Shown here one piece after another: positions 44,125-56,144 of a stretch of DNA of 64,000 bases (the first letter of the stretch is position 1; each line of letters starts with the position of its first letter). The position numbers and the translations under genes are program-made. The notes beneath the pieces are model-generated. The model did not search any database. It was not told the origin of the DNA and worked only from the letters and a program-made list of their open reading frames with translations. Source of the stretch: Gracilariopsis chorda (lineage: Eukaryota > Rhodophyta > Florideophyceae > Gracilariales > Gracilariaceae). The DNA is taken from NCBI GenBank assembly GCA_003194525.1, contig NBIV01000194.1, positions 1-64,000 on the forward strand, in the 5' to 3' direction.

Positions 44125-45708
44125 CTAGTTAAATAGGAGCAGGAGATAGTCGTTCTTTCCAAAGCGCGACAATGCGACATACAACTGACCAGCGCTCAAG
44201 AAGGTGGATCGAACATGCACAGCCAAGCCATCTAACGTCTTTTTCTGTCCATTTTAAACGGTAGCTGCAAATTCGAGACGAGAAGAGAATTGCCTTTAAA
44301 TCATGGGAATTTTTGCCAAAGAAAACTCGAAGTCGATACGATGCATGAGCTGTCGTTCCAGCACTTGCCCGTTGTCGTCTATTCGAGCCACCTGCATCGT
44401 AAATTGATCGATAGGTACGACTACGAACAGCGTTCCACCGACCACAGCAGTATAACGCACGTTCCGAGTGACCATAGCTGGCACATCAATCTTCAAAATC
44501 AATTTATGATGTGGTACTCTAGCAGGTGCATACTGATATGCACACTCGGGAACAAACTTATTATTGGCGTCAGGCTCCAAGTTTTTGTCCACCGTCAGGT
44601 TTTACCGTTGTAGCTGACAGAAGAGTGAAGCGTTCACCAGGAAACAGATCCAGCACTGCCGCATTGTGTTCATCGACCAACTAATTTTTGGGCGCAATGA
44701 GCATTTTGCTGAGATCTACATCCTCCATGTGTCGTTTTGTGAGCCGCTTACGCAAGAATTGATAAGTGGTTTGCATGCCATGGGTAGATCTGAGTTGTAG
44801 TGGAGAGTAATTGGATATTTTGTTGCGTGCTATGGAACGTAACAGCGACGCAAATGCCGGATCATCGGCTGGGCGTACTTCTTCGGTGCGTTACAGCACT
44901 TGAACTGCGCACAATGTTCACAGATCACTGTTCCACGGCAACTCGTTGTGAATGTTTGTGTACACTCGTCTCACATTTCCACTCGGTTCAGCCTTCATGT
45001 ATACTTGCGGCACAACTGGAAGCAGCTGGGAGTAGTCACCGGATAGAACGATGGTCAAGCCCCCAAACTGAGGCATGTTCTCCATTCCGCTGCAGCGAAG
45101 ATATTTCAGCAACGCATCCATGAGTTTAAATAGCTTTCATGAGAGCATGAGCGCCTCACCCAAGACGAGCCGTTGTATTTTACGTATCAGTTCCGCAAAT
45201 TGAGATCGGGGACCGTACTTGACCAAGTGGCTGTAGTGCGGATTGTGCTGTCCCTATCAGCTACACCCAGTCCGAGCAGGCTATGTAAAGTGCGGCCACC
45301 TTTGTACAACGAAGCTGCAATGCCTGTTGTAGCAGTCATTTCGGCAAGTATTCCTTCCGACTCAGCGATACGGCAAAGGAAGTTGAGCACGTATGTCGTT
45401 CTGGTTCCTGCGGATCTTTGCACAAAGAAAATCTTTCCAGGAGTGCTTGTTCGCTCCTGCAGCGCTTGTATTTGTTGCAATACGGCAAGGACAGTGTCAA
45501 TGACTTGTCTTTGGCAAGCTTTAAAGGTGGCGTACCTTGACTGCATCGTTGAAGCATTTCGCACCACTTGCGCGTCTCGAGTTGTTGTAGATCGATTCGC
45601 CTCAGTCAATGCTGTATCATCCTGCTGTAGGTGTTGGGAGAAGAAGCTTTGATCGCGAAGCAGTCGGCCACCGTGCCGGTCTGAGATCTCCACCACACGT
45701 CGATACAT
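44125..45708 (-). pseudogene. Helitron Pif1-like helicase part
   Basis: Helicase motifs in order are a P-loop remnant (FFVQRSAGTRTTYVLNFL, degraded from GxxGTGKT), GIAASLYKGGRTLHSLLGLG, LTIVLSGDYSQLLPVVP near 45010-45065, LVDEHNAAVLDLFPGERF near 44630-44690, and the terminal LSAGQLYVALSRFG near 44150-44195. The last is the hallmark end of Helitron helicases. The Walker A lysine-threonine pair is altered, and several frame breaks separate the motifs, including between 44918 and 44760. The helicase unwinds DNA during rolling-circle transposition. Confidence 0.85.
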
Positions 45709-46013
45709 TTCTTGCTTCCTTTGCTGCTCATCGCCTCAATGTATGTCGCTACATAGCGTCTCCCAGTTGTCTACAGCCATTTTCTCTGCGTCTGGGCTTT
45801 GTCGGTAAAGTGTGACAACCAGACCTCGTAGCTCGGAGGACGAGCTGTAGATCTCCACCACACGTCGATACATTTCTTGCTTCCTTTGCTGCTTATCGCC
45901 TCAATGTATGTCGCTACATAGCGTCTCCCAGTTGTCTACAGCCATTTTCTCTGCGTCTGGGCTTTGTCGGTAAAGTATGACAACCAGACCTCGTAGCTCG
46001 GAGGACGAGGTGT
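45684..46013. repeat. 165-bp tandem duplication inside the Helitron
   Basis: 45684-45848 is repeated as 45849-46013, with about three differences by eye. 165 bp is 55 codons, so the duplication kept the reading frame. Confidence 0.85.
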
Positions 46014-46401
46014 AGATCTCCACTGCTTCTTGGAACGCAATATCCAACTCGGATTCGTCCACGAGCAGTCCACTTCCAATCCCTGTTTCACAATATGTTC
46101 CATACTGCTGTCCGCTGAAGGTCCTTGCGTCTTCATAAGAGCTCAAGCCGTGATTCATGAGCAACAAGCGAAAAGCAAACAGATCAATGTCGGACGGTGC
46201 AAAACCTCTGATCCTTGCGACGCAGTGCTCGTCCTCCGTGCGCTCTACCACGTAGATGGGCGGATCACAGTCGTCGGTGGGCAACCTGAGTGCTGTCTCC
46301 GTCGTATTCGTTAAGCATGCGGGCAAGAAGCGTGCGATACAATTGCACTTTTTCAAAGTACGAAAGGTAGTCGAGGTTCGCGTATGCTTTGGCCCTTCCA
46401 A
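45901..46401 (-). pseudogene. Helitron linker region between Rep and helicase
   Basis: This 166-codon frame contains NCIARFLPACLTNTTETALR, then FAPSDIDLFAFRLLLMNHG and LSSYEDARTFSGQQYGTY, which resembles the region before the helicase P-loop in Helitrons (plants and fungi share a RLLL..., SFEDLRTV... pattern). It overlaps the duplicated 165-bp unit. Confidence 0.65.
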
Positions 46402-46816
46402 ATTATCTCTCCAGTGTAGATGGCTACGATGCAGAAAAGAGCTGGCTTAGACCTCTCAGCATAAATATGAGCTCTTTTTCCAAGTGAATGGCCAGTCGCT
46501 CTACCTTAGGTACAATTTGAACATTGCGAAACTCAAAAATTCTCCAAGCTGCGTTGACAGAGCCTACCACACATGCTCTTATATATGCACGAATTTCGTT
46601 CTGCACCTGCGGCTCTTGTTGCTACTCGTTCTGCGTACCTGTCTCACTAGCATCAATCACATTGAGCACCACCTCCTGACCTTTAGGCTGCTTAAAGACA
46701 TACTTCATCAGATAGGTCGCTGCGCTCCCTCCTTGCGTGCGTTCTACGTTGATATCGGAGCGGTACTTCTTGGTCAGAGTTGGGTTGTAAGGCACAATTT
46801 TGGGGTTCTCTTGCCT

Positions 46817-47345
46817 TCATCTGGGGTATATCACGCGATTCGTGCCTTCTTCAATGTACGTCTCCGACACAATCATATTGCTGTCGTATCCAAACTTGCA
46901 CAGGCCAGCGCGATTCCGGCTATAGAAGGAGTGGAGGTGCCTGTGAATGGAACGAATGAGGGCACGCAACGCGTGTTCGTCACCGGAAAGGGGCCTTTCT
47001 CCACGAATAAGCTCTTCGATCACGTCAGAGTCTTCTCTCACACCCCCTCGAGCCACACGAGCATATGGTGATGAGTCACATTGCCTTCTTGAAATTCAAG
47101 CTTTGATGCAAGCCCCAAGCCCTTCATTCCAAATATGTGCTCCTAGTTCTTCTCCAATTACTTCATGAAGTCATTTGCGTACTGTTTTTACACCATTGCA
47201 GTCAGATCGGGTCATTCAAAGAGTCGGGGGCGGTTACTCTGTGCCGAAAATGCGCCACGATTGGTGGTGTCCATCCCAAGGCGCTGGATGTGCTCTCGCC
47301 AGATGTTCGTGGTGACTGTAATGAAAAGAGAGGGCGGTCCTCTCT
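46817..47345 (-). pseudogene. Helitron Rep nuclease part with HUH motif
   Basis: Reading frames on the minus strand give SLFITVTTNIWREHIQRLG near 47270-47335 (Rep motif with ITVTTN) and FQEGNVTHHHMLVWLEG near 47040-47095, the HUH nuclease motif position. They lie in different frames, so the region is shifted at least once. The two catalytic Tyr were not assigned. Confidence 0.75.
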
Positions 47346-47433
47346 GTGCCACGATCGCCTGTACCTCCATGCACTAGTTCTTTCAGTATGCTGCTGAGTT
47401 GACCGAGTCATCGGGCAGAAAGATCCGTCCCAT

Positions 47434-47895
47434 TTAAGCGAACCGGGATGGTGGCACGTGACCAGTTTGGTGTTGTACTTGCTGGATTTCTTGCTCTTGT
47501 GCATTGCGTCCCCGTTTTTCTCTTTCCAAGAAACGCAGTCGCATGTCCTCAATGTTATTTTGGGTGCGAAACATCCACATCTGCATCGACGGTCCACTGT
47601 TCAGAAGGTTTTTGTCTAAGTACAGTCGTCTCTTCGTGTTCTCAGCCCAAATGAGCGTTCGCAGCTTCCACTCGTTGACGTTGAGACGTGAGCTATTCTG
47701 GGCTGAGTTCTTTGCCTCCAGAAACACGCCGAAGTCAAAAGTTTCATGCTGATCGCCGTACGGGTAGAGAACAGGGAAAGTGCCTTTCTCTGCCATTTTG
47801 GATGCCGGTTTTAGAAGCTGGTACCGCACTTGCGCATTGTTTGCGGCATTCGAAGTCGCCCCATCTCCATCATTACTAGCAGTGGCAGCCATCAC
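47434..47895 (-). pseudogene. Helitron helicase-like N domain
   Basis: This 153-codon frame has GTFPVLYPYGDQHETFDFG, a match in pattern to the LFPLGxG segment at the start of the Helitron_like_N region. SMQMWMFRTQNNIEDMRLR follows. It is continuous with the Rep region downstream. Confidence 0.65.
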
Positions 47896-47990
47896 TATGG
47901 CGTGCTATTCTGTTACGGTTCCTTCTACCAAGCGCGGTACGTGGGATTCCACTGGGTACAGGCTAATATGATCCACGACGAGCGTTTTCC

Positions 47991-48434
47991 TCACGTTTGG
48001 CCCCCACCAGGAGCATCTTCAGGTAGAGGGACATCACCTGCGTGAGGAGCACTGACTGTGGCACTTCGGGTTCCTTCGTATTCACGTACGACTCCTCCCT
48101 CTTCTGCTGCCTGCATTCTGATATCGACGGCGGTCTCTGCATTTTCTTGTTGTTGTTGCGTGCTAAGCATGCATCGGTACTGCTCGCGCACCACGTCTCG
48201 CTTGGGCTGGATCACATCGTACAACTTGGGCACGATGTCTCGTACGCTGATATCTTGAATGAACGCACGCAAATAGGCAGGCGCATAGTGAGATGGATCC
48301 AAGGAAGGCGGACCGGTACCCCACAGAAAACTGTAGCGCGTGTTGTTCTGGTTCTGCGTGGGCAGAGCGAGATTTGCGTTGTACTGAAGTCTGGGAAAGG
48401 AGGGGCGGCCTCCCGTCACATACAACATGTCCAT
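47991..48434 (-). pseudogene. Helitron N-terminal middle segment
   Basis: This 147-codon frame begins TGGRPSFPRLQYNANLALPT and includes LYDVIQPKRDVVREQYRCM. It continues the preceding segment across a stop near 48435. Confidence 0.6.
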
Positions 48435-48437
48435 GAA

Positions 48438-49148
48438 CTATTGCGTTGTTGCGAAGAGCGTATTAAAGGTTAAATGGCTGTGAAAGGCTCTCAGACTATA
48501 AAGACTGCAAACCAACCCACTGTAATGCCATTTGCGGAGCGTGACGCCCCATCCTGACATTCTTTTCATTCCACAGCACACTCTAGTGATCTGTTTTCGA
48601 ATCAAAACACAACCGCAATACTTGCAGCTATGAATTTTCAATGTCCAGTCCGCGTACGGGCAGTAGAAGAAAGTGTGTGAGTGTTCGCCGTATCTTCTGC
48701 ATCGCCTTTGATATGCAGTGAGAAGCGTCTCAAACTCCGGCATGCTTGCACGGATAGCCATATCATTCCTCGCCTGAGCTGCCACGGGATCCCACGCATA
48801 GTAGCGATAGAGTACTCGATCAAAACGCTCAGCGCACTCCATGAACGTCGTATCAAGCTGTTGCTGTGGCTCCTGCTGCAGCTGTTGTAAGGGAGCCGGT
48901 GTGAACTCATCCTCTTCCACTTCCATCGGAATGGGCATCTGTTGTTCTTCCTTTTCAGCTTGTGGCAGCGCAGGATGCGGCGGCAGGTGTGATTGAGCCG
49001 GGGTGATCTCATCTTCTTCCAATTCCATCGGGACGGGCATCTGTTCTTCCTCTTGTTCTGCTTGTGGCAGAGCAGACTGCTGTGGCGGCGGTGGCTGTGA
49101 AGAAGCAGGGGTGAACTCATCCTCTTCCACTTCCATCCCAACGAGCAT
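48438..49148 (-). pseudogene. Helitron N-terminal segment with acidic repeats and zinc motif
   Basis: The first part holds three copies of a roughly 37-residue unit built on MEVEEDEFTPA, then Gln/Pro-rich sequence. The second part holds CKYCGCVLIRKQITRVCCG, the C-x2-C...CC motif found before the N domain of Helitron proteins. The repeat is visible in DNA as a period of about 114 bp (about 48890-49148). Confidence 0.75.
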
Positions 49149-49620
49149 CTGCTATGCAGGCATTGGTAGGAGAAAGAGGCATTGGAAGCGGAGGAATGTG
49201 ACTTGTAAGGGCTCTCAAAAACTCCAGAAAGCCAGGCATTCGGCATGAAGTTGGTAGAACTGTGACAACGGACCCACTGGCTCCAGCAGCGCTTGCACTA
49301 TCTGCAGCTGCCACCAAAGTAGGTACAGGATTAATATCGTTGTCTTCTACTGCTGGAACAATAGGTTCTTGAACGTGTGGTCCGCTCTCATTTACCCAGA
49401 CCTCATCTGGAGCTGGAGAAGCGGGTACTCGTCCGGGTCTTCCAGCTCCTCCCTGTGCTCCACCACTGCCCGGGCGATGACCACCAGCGTTCAGCCTTGG
49501 ACCGCCTGCGTTCAGAATGGCCCCTACAAAATTGTCTTTGCCACCTCCCGAGTTTGGTCTGGCGCCAGCAAAGTATCCTCGACCTCCATCAGAGCTCGTA
49601 CGTGGACTGCCTTGCGTCAT
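49117..49620 (-). pseudogene. Helitron protein start, Gly-rich
   Basis: The likely ATG is at 49620 (MTQGSPRTSSDGGRGYF). The frame is Gly/Pro-rich (NAGGPRLNAGGHRPGSGG) and meets the acidic-repeat frame near 49148 through a frame change. This kind of low-complexity N-terminus is not specific to a family. Confidence 0.55.
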
Positions 49621-51038
49621 TTTAGCTTTGTAAAAAAGAAACAATTAATTCTATTTTTAAAGCGCTAAGAAGTTTGGCAGGGATCCAAACTATTTCAAAT
49701 ATAACACAAAGTTAAAAGTGAAAAAATAGTTCCAGTTTGTTGCTTTGAACCTACCGCGCTTAGTTGCTTGAGCAATTTCAAAATTTTCTACAAGATTTGT
49801 ATTTACCCGATGCATTCGTGCGAAGCACAGGGACTTTCGACACACTTCTGTTGGATTATGACGGGCGGAGTGGTCCAAGCTTTTCAAGCCGTTTGATGTT
49901 TAACCCGCGTCAGTTTGTACGCATTGGTGTGTCTCTACCGGCACACTACAGTGTGCTTTTCAGCTCCAAGAGGTACGATATGATGTCCGCCTCGGAACCT
50001 GCACAGGAAGATGGTATTAGGTCCAGGAAACCCTCAGGCTTCTTGATCGCCTTCAAACAACCCGTATTCCACAAAGAAGCACCTGACCTTTCCCAGATCC
50101 GCGGAAATCAGTGGGTTACTCTTGTGGGGACCTACACATGAGCTTGGCTTTGCCTAGGTCCCAGGCTGGCAGCAGTGCCCAGAGTAGCAAAAGGTTACGA
50201 CACTGTGATAATGGCCAAGCCTGAATGGGATGCAAAATAGTTTTGCTCGCGCGGCGACGTTAAAAAGGTCGAGACGGACAAATCAAGGAACTCCAAGCGT
50301 ATATGTTTCCGACAAAACCCTGTGCGCATTGTTGGTGGCCAACTTTTGGACGAAAAAGGCCCAGAAAAGGACCCATGGTGGGCCTTGATTTATTGTTCAG
50401 AAACTTGCCAAAAAGTGGACATAAAATGGCCAAATTTGTGCATTTTGTTGTGTGCTGAGCTATGGCCAACTGCTGAGGGGCAAAATGGTTACAAAGTGTG
50501 GTCGAGCTAAGTATTAAAATGTAGGCCAAAAGAAGTTCGTTGTGATCCTAATAATGTGACAAGAAGTGTCTCTCTTTATGAGGCCACACATGTCCGAGTT
50601 AAGACCAGAGTTGTACCAAACCTTGTCCCGGGTAGCTGACCGAGGAAATTACATATGATACGCTATATTAAGGCGTAACACGGGAGCAAACTTGTTTCGA
50701 AGCACAAGAAGAGGTCCAATAAAGGTCTTTTTATTATCTAAACATAGGACAATTTGCACTACCCACAGAACTCTAACAGACGCCAGTGAGTCCAAGTCCA
50801 TGGCACTAAAGTTACCATACCTTAATTATATGTACACAAACCGCATACAGTAAACAACACAAAGGAAATGCTTATGCTCTAGAAATGCAAAAGTCTGATC
50901 CCTACAGCAAGGAAGACTGCAGATATGAAAGCCCCTGCTTCTATTTTCGTGTCTCTCGTGACCAAAATTCAGCTGTCATCACTTTCAGAGTCAGAAATGA
51001 CTGCGCGTTTCCTCGCCTGTCTAGCCCGATTCCCAGCG
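49621..51038. other. no supportable gene between Helitron and element E
   Basis: A 125-codon plus-strand frame at 49764-50141 starts with TTG and matches nothing recognised. The rest is A/T-rich with short frames. A Helitron 5' TC terminus would be expected just right of 49620 but was not fixed. Confidence 0.4.
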
Positions 51039-51442
51039 TGTTGTAGCAAATACGGCATCACCTTGGACTACAAGATAGATCACACTGTACGCTGGGTAGC
51101 AAATGCGTAGGCGTCAACTGCGTAGCTGGCTTTACCCCGCGCCGTACGCAAGATAGTTTGTGACTATCGTGCTTGCTGAGTTCGACAGACAATCGGCTCG
51201 GCAAGGGGCGCTCATAAAAGTCCTTCCAACTCTTCGGAAGGCAACTCACGAGGCAAGACACAGTAAGTGAGGTGCCCGTTCTCTTGCCCCGCTCCTACGT
51301 CTTTCAGCGCTTCTACCGATTCCCTACAGTAGCTTCGCGCTGCGTTCTCGCCTTGCGCACTCTCGGCAATCTCCGCCACAACGCTAGCGTCGTTTTGTAG
51401 TTGGTCATCTTTGGGACTTCCTCGCTCGGGCAACACTGAACA
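51039..51442 (+). repeat. 5' LTR of element E
   Basis: 404 bp, TGTTGTAGC...CTGAACA. It contains a CCTTCC...GGAAGG hairpin near its middle. The same LTR recurs at 56105-56508 and, reversed, at 61836-62239. Confidence 0.93.
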
Positions 51443-51502
51443 TCAAAGCGCTTTGCTCTAAATAGTACCAGTGTAGTCGAGCAAGAAAGGTTTAACAAAG
51501 CC

Positions 51503-52330
51503 ATGGCTACCTCAAACTACGGAGTCATTTCGGTTATTCAGCCACCGTCGCTGAAAACCATCGACCAGCCCTCGCTCATCAGGTTTGAAAGGGACTACGC
51601 AGCCTACCGCGCGAAAGTTGAAGACGTGAACAAAGACAGGCCAGCTGACCAATGTCTTTCTACGGCTTCTATCAAGGACTGCATGGACTCTGCTACGGTA
51701 CATGCGCTCTGCATGATCGGAGAGATATAAGGGGCTTCTTCAGTCGAGGATGCTACAGCGGAGAAAGTGAAGCTTTGGTTTGAAAATGCTTCAACGTCGA
51801 CTCCGAAGGATCTAGCTGAGAGGATCGATGCTGCACTATGACTGGTTTCGTATGTCCCAAACAAGCAAGATCCAGCTGGAGGCGTGTCCAACTTCATCAT
51901 CAGCGTCATCACTGCACTTGATCAGAACAACGCCTCCGAAGTCCTCAAGGACAAAGACATGTCTAAGAAATTCATCGACCGTCTAGTGCCCAAATTCAAA
52001 CCAGATGTTCTTGTCGAATGTATCAAAATGATGCGAAGAGGCTATAATAAGGAGCAGTTATGCAGCATCAAACTGTTCAAGGAAGAAGTGGCGTCCATGG
52101 CGTTGTGAATCGCACTCACGGACACTGCACTGGCACGGGTCAACCCTTCTAGGTCGAAGCACTCTCGTCGGCAAGGAGGAAAACCGTCAATACCTGCCGC
52201 ATCGAACGGAAGGGAAACTTCATTCTCTCGTCTCAAGCCAAAGGGCGGTAAGCATTCGAATAAGAGAAAGGACATCGAGTGGACCGAATCCTGCCTGAAT
52301 CCAGACTGTTCTGAAAAACATCGCCTTATG
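51503..52330 (+). pseudogene. gag region of element E
   Basis: An ATG at 51503 opens MATSNYGVISVIQ... followed by FERDYAAYRAKVED, the aromatic-basic gag segment also seen in C and D. The later part ends in a zinc-knuckle-like run CLNPDCSEKHRLMDC near 52290-52340. Confidence 0.7.
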
Positions 52331-53386
52331 GACTGCAAGAACACTCCAGAGGAACGGAAACTAGAACTGTTCGAGAATTACTACAGCACCAGGGCAGCGA
52401 AGAAGGCCAAAGCGATTAAGGATTTTTCGACAGCAAGTCCTACGGTACCCATAGCAGACACGGGAAGGTTCAAGATCGCGTTGGAAGAAACTGTCTTGAA
52501 AACCGTCTTAGGTGATTCTGGGGCAGATTTCAGTGCAATCGGATCAAACCTGTTCACTCAGGTACTCTCGGAGATGCCGAACCTTGACATCCGTCTGCTG
52601 GACCGACCCATTGCCTTGGCAGGTGCTTTCAGCACCAGCAACGACGCAGAAGTTTTCGCCTCTCGATCGGTTAAGATGGCAATACCTATCTACCTCCCGG
52701 GTTCCAACATCCCAGTCCGCGTCAGAGGAGTGGAATTCTTTATAGTGGATCACCCCATGGAGGAGATACTCCTCGGTCGTCCATTCCTTCACTCTATAGG
52801 ATTCAACTTGCAGGATCATCTCGTCCGTGTCAGGGACGCGATTCACGACAAGCACCTCGATGAACTTGACCCAGACACTTTAAAGCTTGCAGCTGCCAAG
52901 TATAAGGTCCTGTCATACACAGACGCCGACGACGACCCAATAGAACTACCTGAGTTTCTATCTGCGGTAATCGGAGAGGACAGCGAAGAGGCTATAAAGG
53001 AAGCTTTCAGAAGAATTCTCGACGAAGCAAAGAGTAACGGAATATCTGATGCAGGACAGAAGAGACTCGAAGAAATGCTCCAGAAGTATCGTGACGTCTT
53101 CAGGATCAAGCTGGGCGGTGACCAGCCTGCCAACGTCCTTCCACTCGTTATCACTCCCATGAAGAACTCCAAACCACACCGATCACCCCAACGCCGCTAT
53201 GCACCGCACCAGAGGGACTTCATCATAAAGACCATCCGAGAGTTGGAGACAGTGGGGGCCATTTACAAGAATCCCGCTGCAAGACGGGCCTCACCAGCTC
53301 TGGCGGTCCCAAAACCAGGCTCAGCTAGGCTTCGTTTCACAGTAAATCTACGTGGACCCAATGGCCGTACCGTTCCGATACAATAA
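52328..53386 (+). pseudogene. retropepsin and start of RT, element E
   Basis: This 352-codon open stretch holds LGDSGADFSAIG (catalytic DSGA) near 52510-52545, and EILLGRPFLHSIGFN near 52763-52807. An acidic linker and the RT fingers follow (PHQRDFIIKTIRELETVGAI, then SPALAVPKPG). Confidence 0.85.
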
Positions 53387-53399
53387 TCGATGCCCCACC

Positions 53400-54600
53400 T
53401 CGATTCTAAATTTCAAGACATGGCAGGCGTACTTGTTTCGCTAATCTGGATTTGGTTCACGGCTACTGGCAGCTACCCCTATCCAAAGAATCGCAAGAGA
53501 TAATGTCAATACAGACACCACTAGGTGTGTATTCATCGAAACGCCTACTACAAGGGGGAAGCGATTCCGGCAACCATTTCCAAGCTGTGCTCGCGCACAA
53601 GTTTGAAGGGCGAATGGACAAATTTCTGCAGTGGCTAGACGATTTCGTTTTCTATGCCAAAACCGAAGCGGAACTGCTGTACAACATAGAGCATTTCTTG
53701 CAGGTATGTCAGGAAATTGGTTTGAAGATCCACGCCGAGAAGACACATCTATTCCGAAGAGAGGTTCAGTTCTGGGGACGGATCATATCATCGGAAGGCA
53801 TTCAATACAACCACGGCCCTATGACGCTGTTGTGGCTATGAAGCAACCTACGATGGCTACAGAGATGCAGCAATTCGTTTGTGGAACGAACTGGATGCGC
53901 AGCTCTATCCTGGACTACGCCCTACGAATAGCACCACTACACCAGCTTCTGGAAGATTGCTACAAGAAGGTTGGAAAACGAACACGTAGGGCACTCCGCA
54001 AGCTTTCCATCACCGACCAGTGGGGCGCCGACCATGATTCAGCTTTCGCTGAAATCAAGGATCAACTGGCCGCCTCAGTCCAGCTGGCTCATGCGCACGC
54101 GGATCATGACTCGTGTCTGTTCACGGATGCTTCCGAGACGCACTGGGCAGCCATCCTGACACAAGTCCCAACCGGAGACCGAAACAATCCGATCGAGGAA
54201 CAGAGGCACAAACCTCTGTGTTTTCTGTCTGGATCTTTCTCGGGATCAGCTGGAAACTGGTCAATTGCTGAGAACGAAGGGTACGCAATCGTCGAGTCGA
54301 TGTGCCGTTTGGACTACATGACCATGGCACACGAGACCAACATATTCACTGATCACGCCAACCTAGTATACTTGTACGACCCGTATGGTAGGAATCCCGG
54401 CATTTCGAGGAAAACTGCGAGCAAACTCATGCGATGGGCTATCAAGCTCAGTGCTTTTCGCTATGTCATCGAACACCTTCCTGGGGAACAAAAACGTATG
54501 CGCGGACATGTTGACGAGATGGGCTGTCAACACTTCTCGGCATGTTCATTCCAGCAAACTTATGAAAGGAATGGCCCTCATGGTAGCTCCTCTGAGTTCT
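53400..54600 (+). pseudogene. reverse transcriptase core and RNase H, element E
   Basis: RT: DLVHGYWQLPLSKESQEIM, then QWLDDFVFYA (YxDD-box counterpart) near 53632-53661. RNase H: CLFTDASETHWAAILTQ near 54114-54162, with the FTDHANLVYL end near 54346-54375. These overlap frames at 53452-53841 and 53631-54743. Confidence 0.85.
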
Positions 54601-54699
54601 GGTCTCGACCCGAAGTTGGACTGGCCCAAACTATCCGACATCATTGCAACACAGCAACAAGCCAGCGACAAACCTCCGAATCAGTTCAAGCCGACATCC

Positions 54700-55419
54700 C
54701 AAGGAATCCAAAATCAACAGGACGTGCTGTGGATTCCGAATGAAGCACCAATAATAAAGCTCCGCATTATCATCGCCGCTCAAACCGGTCATGGCGGTCA
54801 TAGGAGTGCCAATTTGACCATGGCTACAGTTCGGGCATACTTCTACTGGAAGAGAATGGAGGATGATGTGAAATCCTTCGTCGACACTTGCATCCACTGT
54901 CTGTGCACCGAGCCTTATATTACTATTCCACGTCCACTGGGTCACACGTTACACGCAGAGCAGCCAAACGAGTTGATCCATTTTGACTTTTGCTACATGT
55001 GCCCAGGAGAAAAGGGCTTTCTGTACGTACTAGTCGTCGAAGGCGACCACAGCGGATATGTATGGCTCGTGCCTGCCGCGGAAACCGCTGCCGATGTGGT
55101 AACAAACACACTCATCAAATGGTTCGCGTCCTTCGGTACTGTCAAGCAATGGATCTCGGACCGTGGAACCCATTTCAAGAATGAAGTTGTCAGGATGCTG
55201 AAGGAAGTAACGAATTCGGCTCATCACTTCACGCTCGCATATTGCCCTTGGTCTAATGGAACGATGGAAGTGGTTTATTTAGAATTGCTAAGAACTATGC
55301 GCGCTCTCCTGTCAGAATACCAGCTACCCATCGCTTGCTGGCCAACCATTCTACCCGTTGTTCAATCGGCACTGAATAACACTAAGTTGGTGCAGGACAC
55401 AAACAGGACACTCCACTAG
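54700..55419 (+). pseudogene. integrase region of element E
   Basis: The zinc domain (TGHGGHRSANLTMATVRAYF, then CIHCLC), then the core: LIHFDFCYMCPGEKGFLYVL, KQWISDRGTHFKNEV, YCPWSNGTMEVVYLELLRTM. These fill the DDE positions. This is the best preserved reference for reading the decayed C and D integrases. Confidence 0.87.
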
Positions 55420-55451
55420 CCGCAGTAACGCACAAGAAACGTGGAAAGACG

Positions 55452-56144
55452 GTGGTAATGAAGATAGGCAATGTACGACAGCGACAACTACAGAACATTG
55501 AGAGCACGATGCAGTCACTGGAGAAGATGCACAAGGACGTTGCTGAGCGAACGACCAAGAATCGGCAACAAGCTATCGATACACACAACCGCAAGACCAA
55601 TGTGAGGGCGATCAATTTCACTGAAGGCGACTCTGTACTACGAGGAGTCGTCCAGAGGTCTAATAGTCGAAAACCTGCGCTCAAGTGGACCGGCCCCTAT
55701 CGTTTCATTGAATGCAAAACTGAATACGTCTTTTTGGTTGAATCATTGTTGGACCACAAGCGAATGGAAGTGCATGGGCGAAGACTGAAGCTTTTCAGAA
55801 ACTCGGACTTCAAATTGACCGAGGAACTGCGAGACTACTTGGCCGATCAGCAGGGGGAGATGCTACTTGTTGAGGATTTTCTGGACATAAGGCGAAGGAA
55901 GGGAACCACAGAGTTGCTCGTCAAATGGAAAGGATTTTCCGAGAACGAAACCGACTGGGTGACTCTCGCTTCTCTGCAAGAGGATGTACCTGCACTTGTC
56001 GAAGAATATCTCGGCGAAGTTAGTCTACCGGAACTCGCCAGCAAAAGCAAGTTGCTGCCTCTTTGTAACTCTCCGCCGTTTTCACTTAGAGAATTACAGG
56101 GCGCTGTTGTAGCAAATACGGCATCACCTTGGACTACACGATAG
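55452..56144 (+). pseudogene. GPY/F module and chromodomain of element E
   Basis: ALKWTGPYRFIECKTEYVFL is the GPY/F-type module. MLLVEDFLDIRRRKGTTELL, then VKWKGFSENETDW, is a chromodomain with the expected aromatic residues. It ends close to the 3' LTR. Confidence 0.87.

Larger units (their letters stand above)
44125..49620 (-). mobile_element. decayed autonomous Helitron (Rep-helicase transposon)
   Basis: On the minus strand from 49620 there are a Gly-rich and acidic-repeat N-terminus, a Cys-rich zinc motif, a helitron-like N domain, a Rep nuclease with HUH motif, a linker and a Pif1-type helicase ending at a stop at 44125. It has several frameshifts and stops, so it is inactive. Rolling-circle transposition is the family's mechanism. 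The terminal TC and CTRR ends were not fixed. Confidence 0.88.

Noticed and set aside
45660-46020. Assembly-type duplication as a second Helitron copy
   Set aside because: The repeat is only 165 bp, in tandem and in frame, so a local duplication explains it better than a second element.
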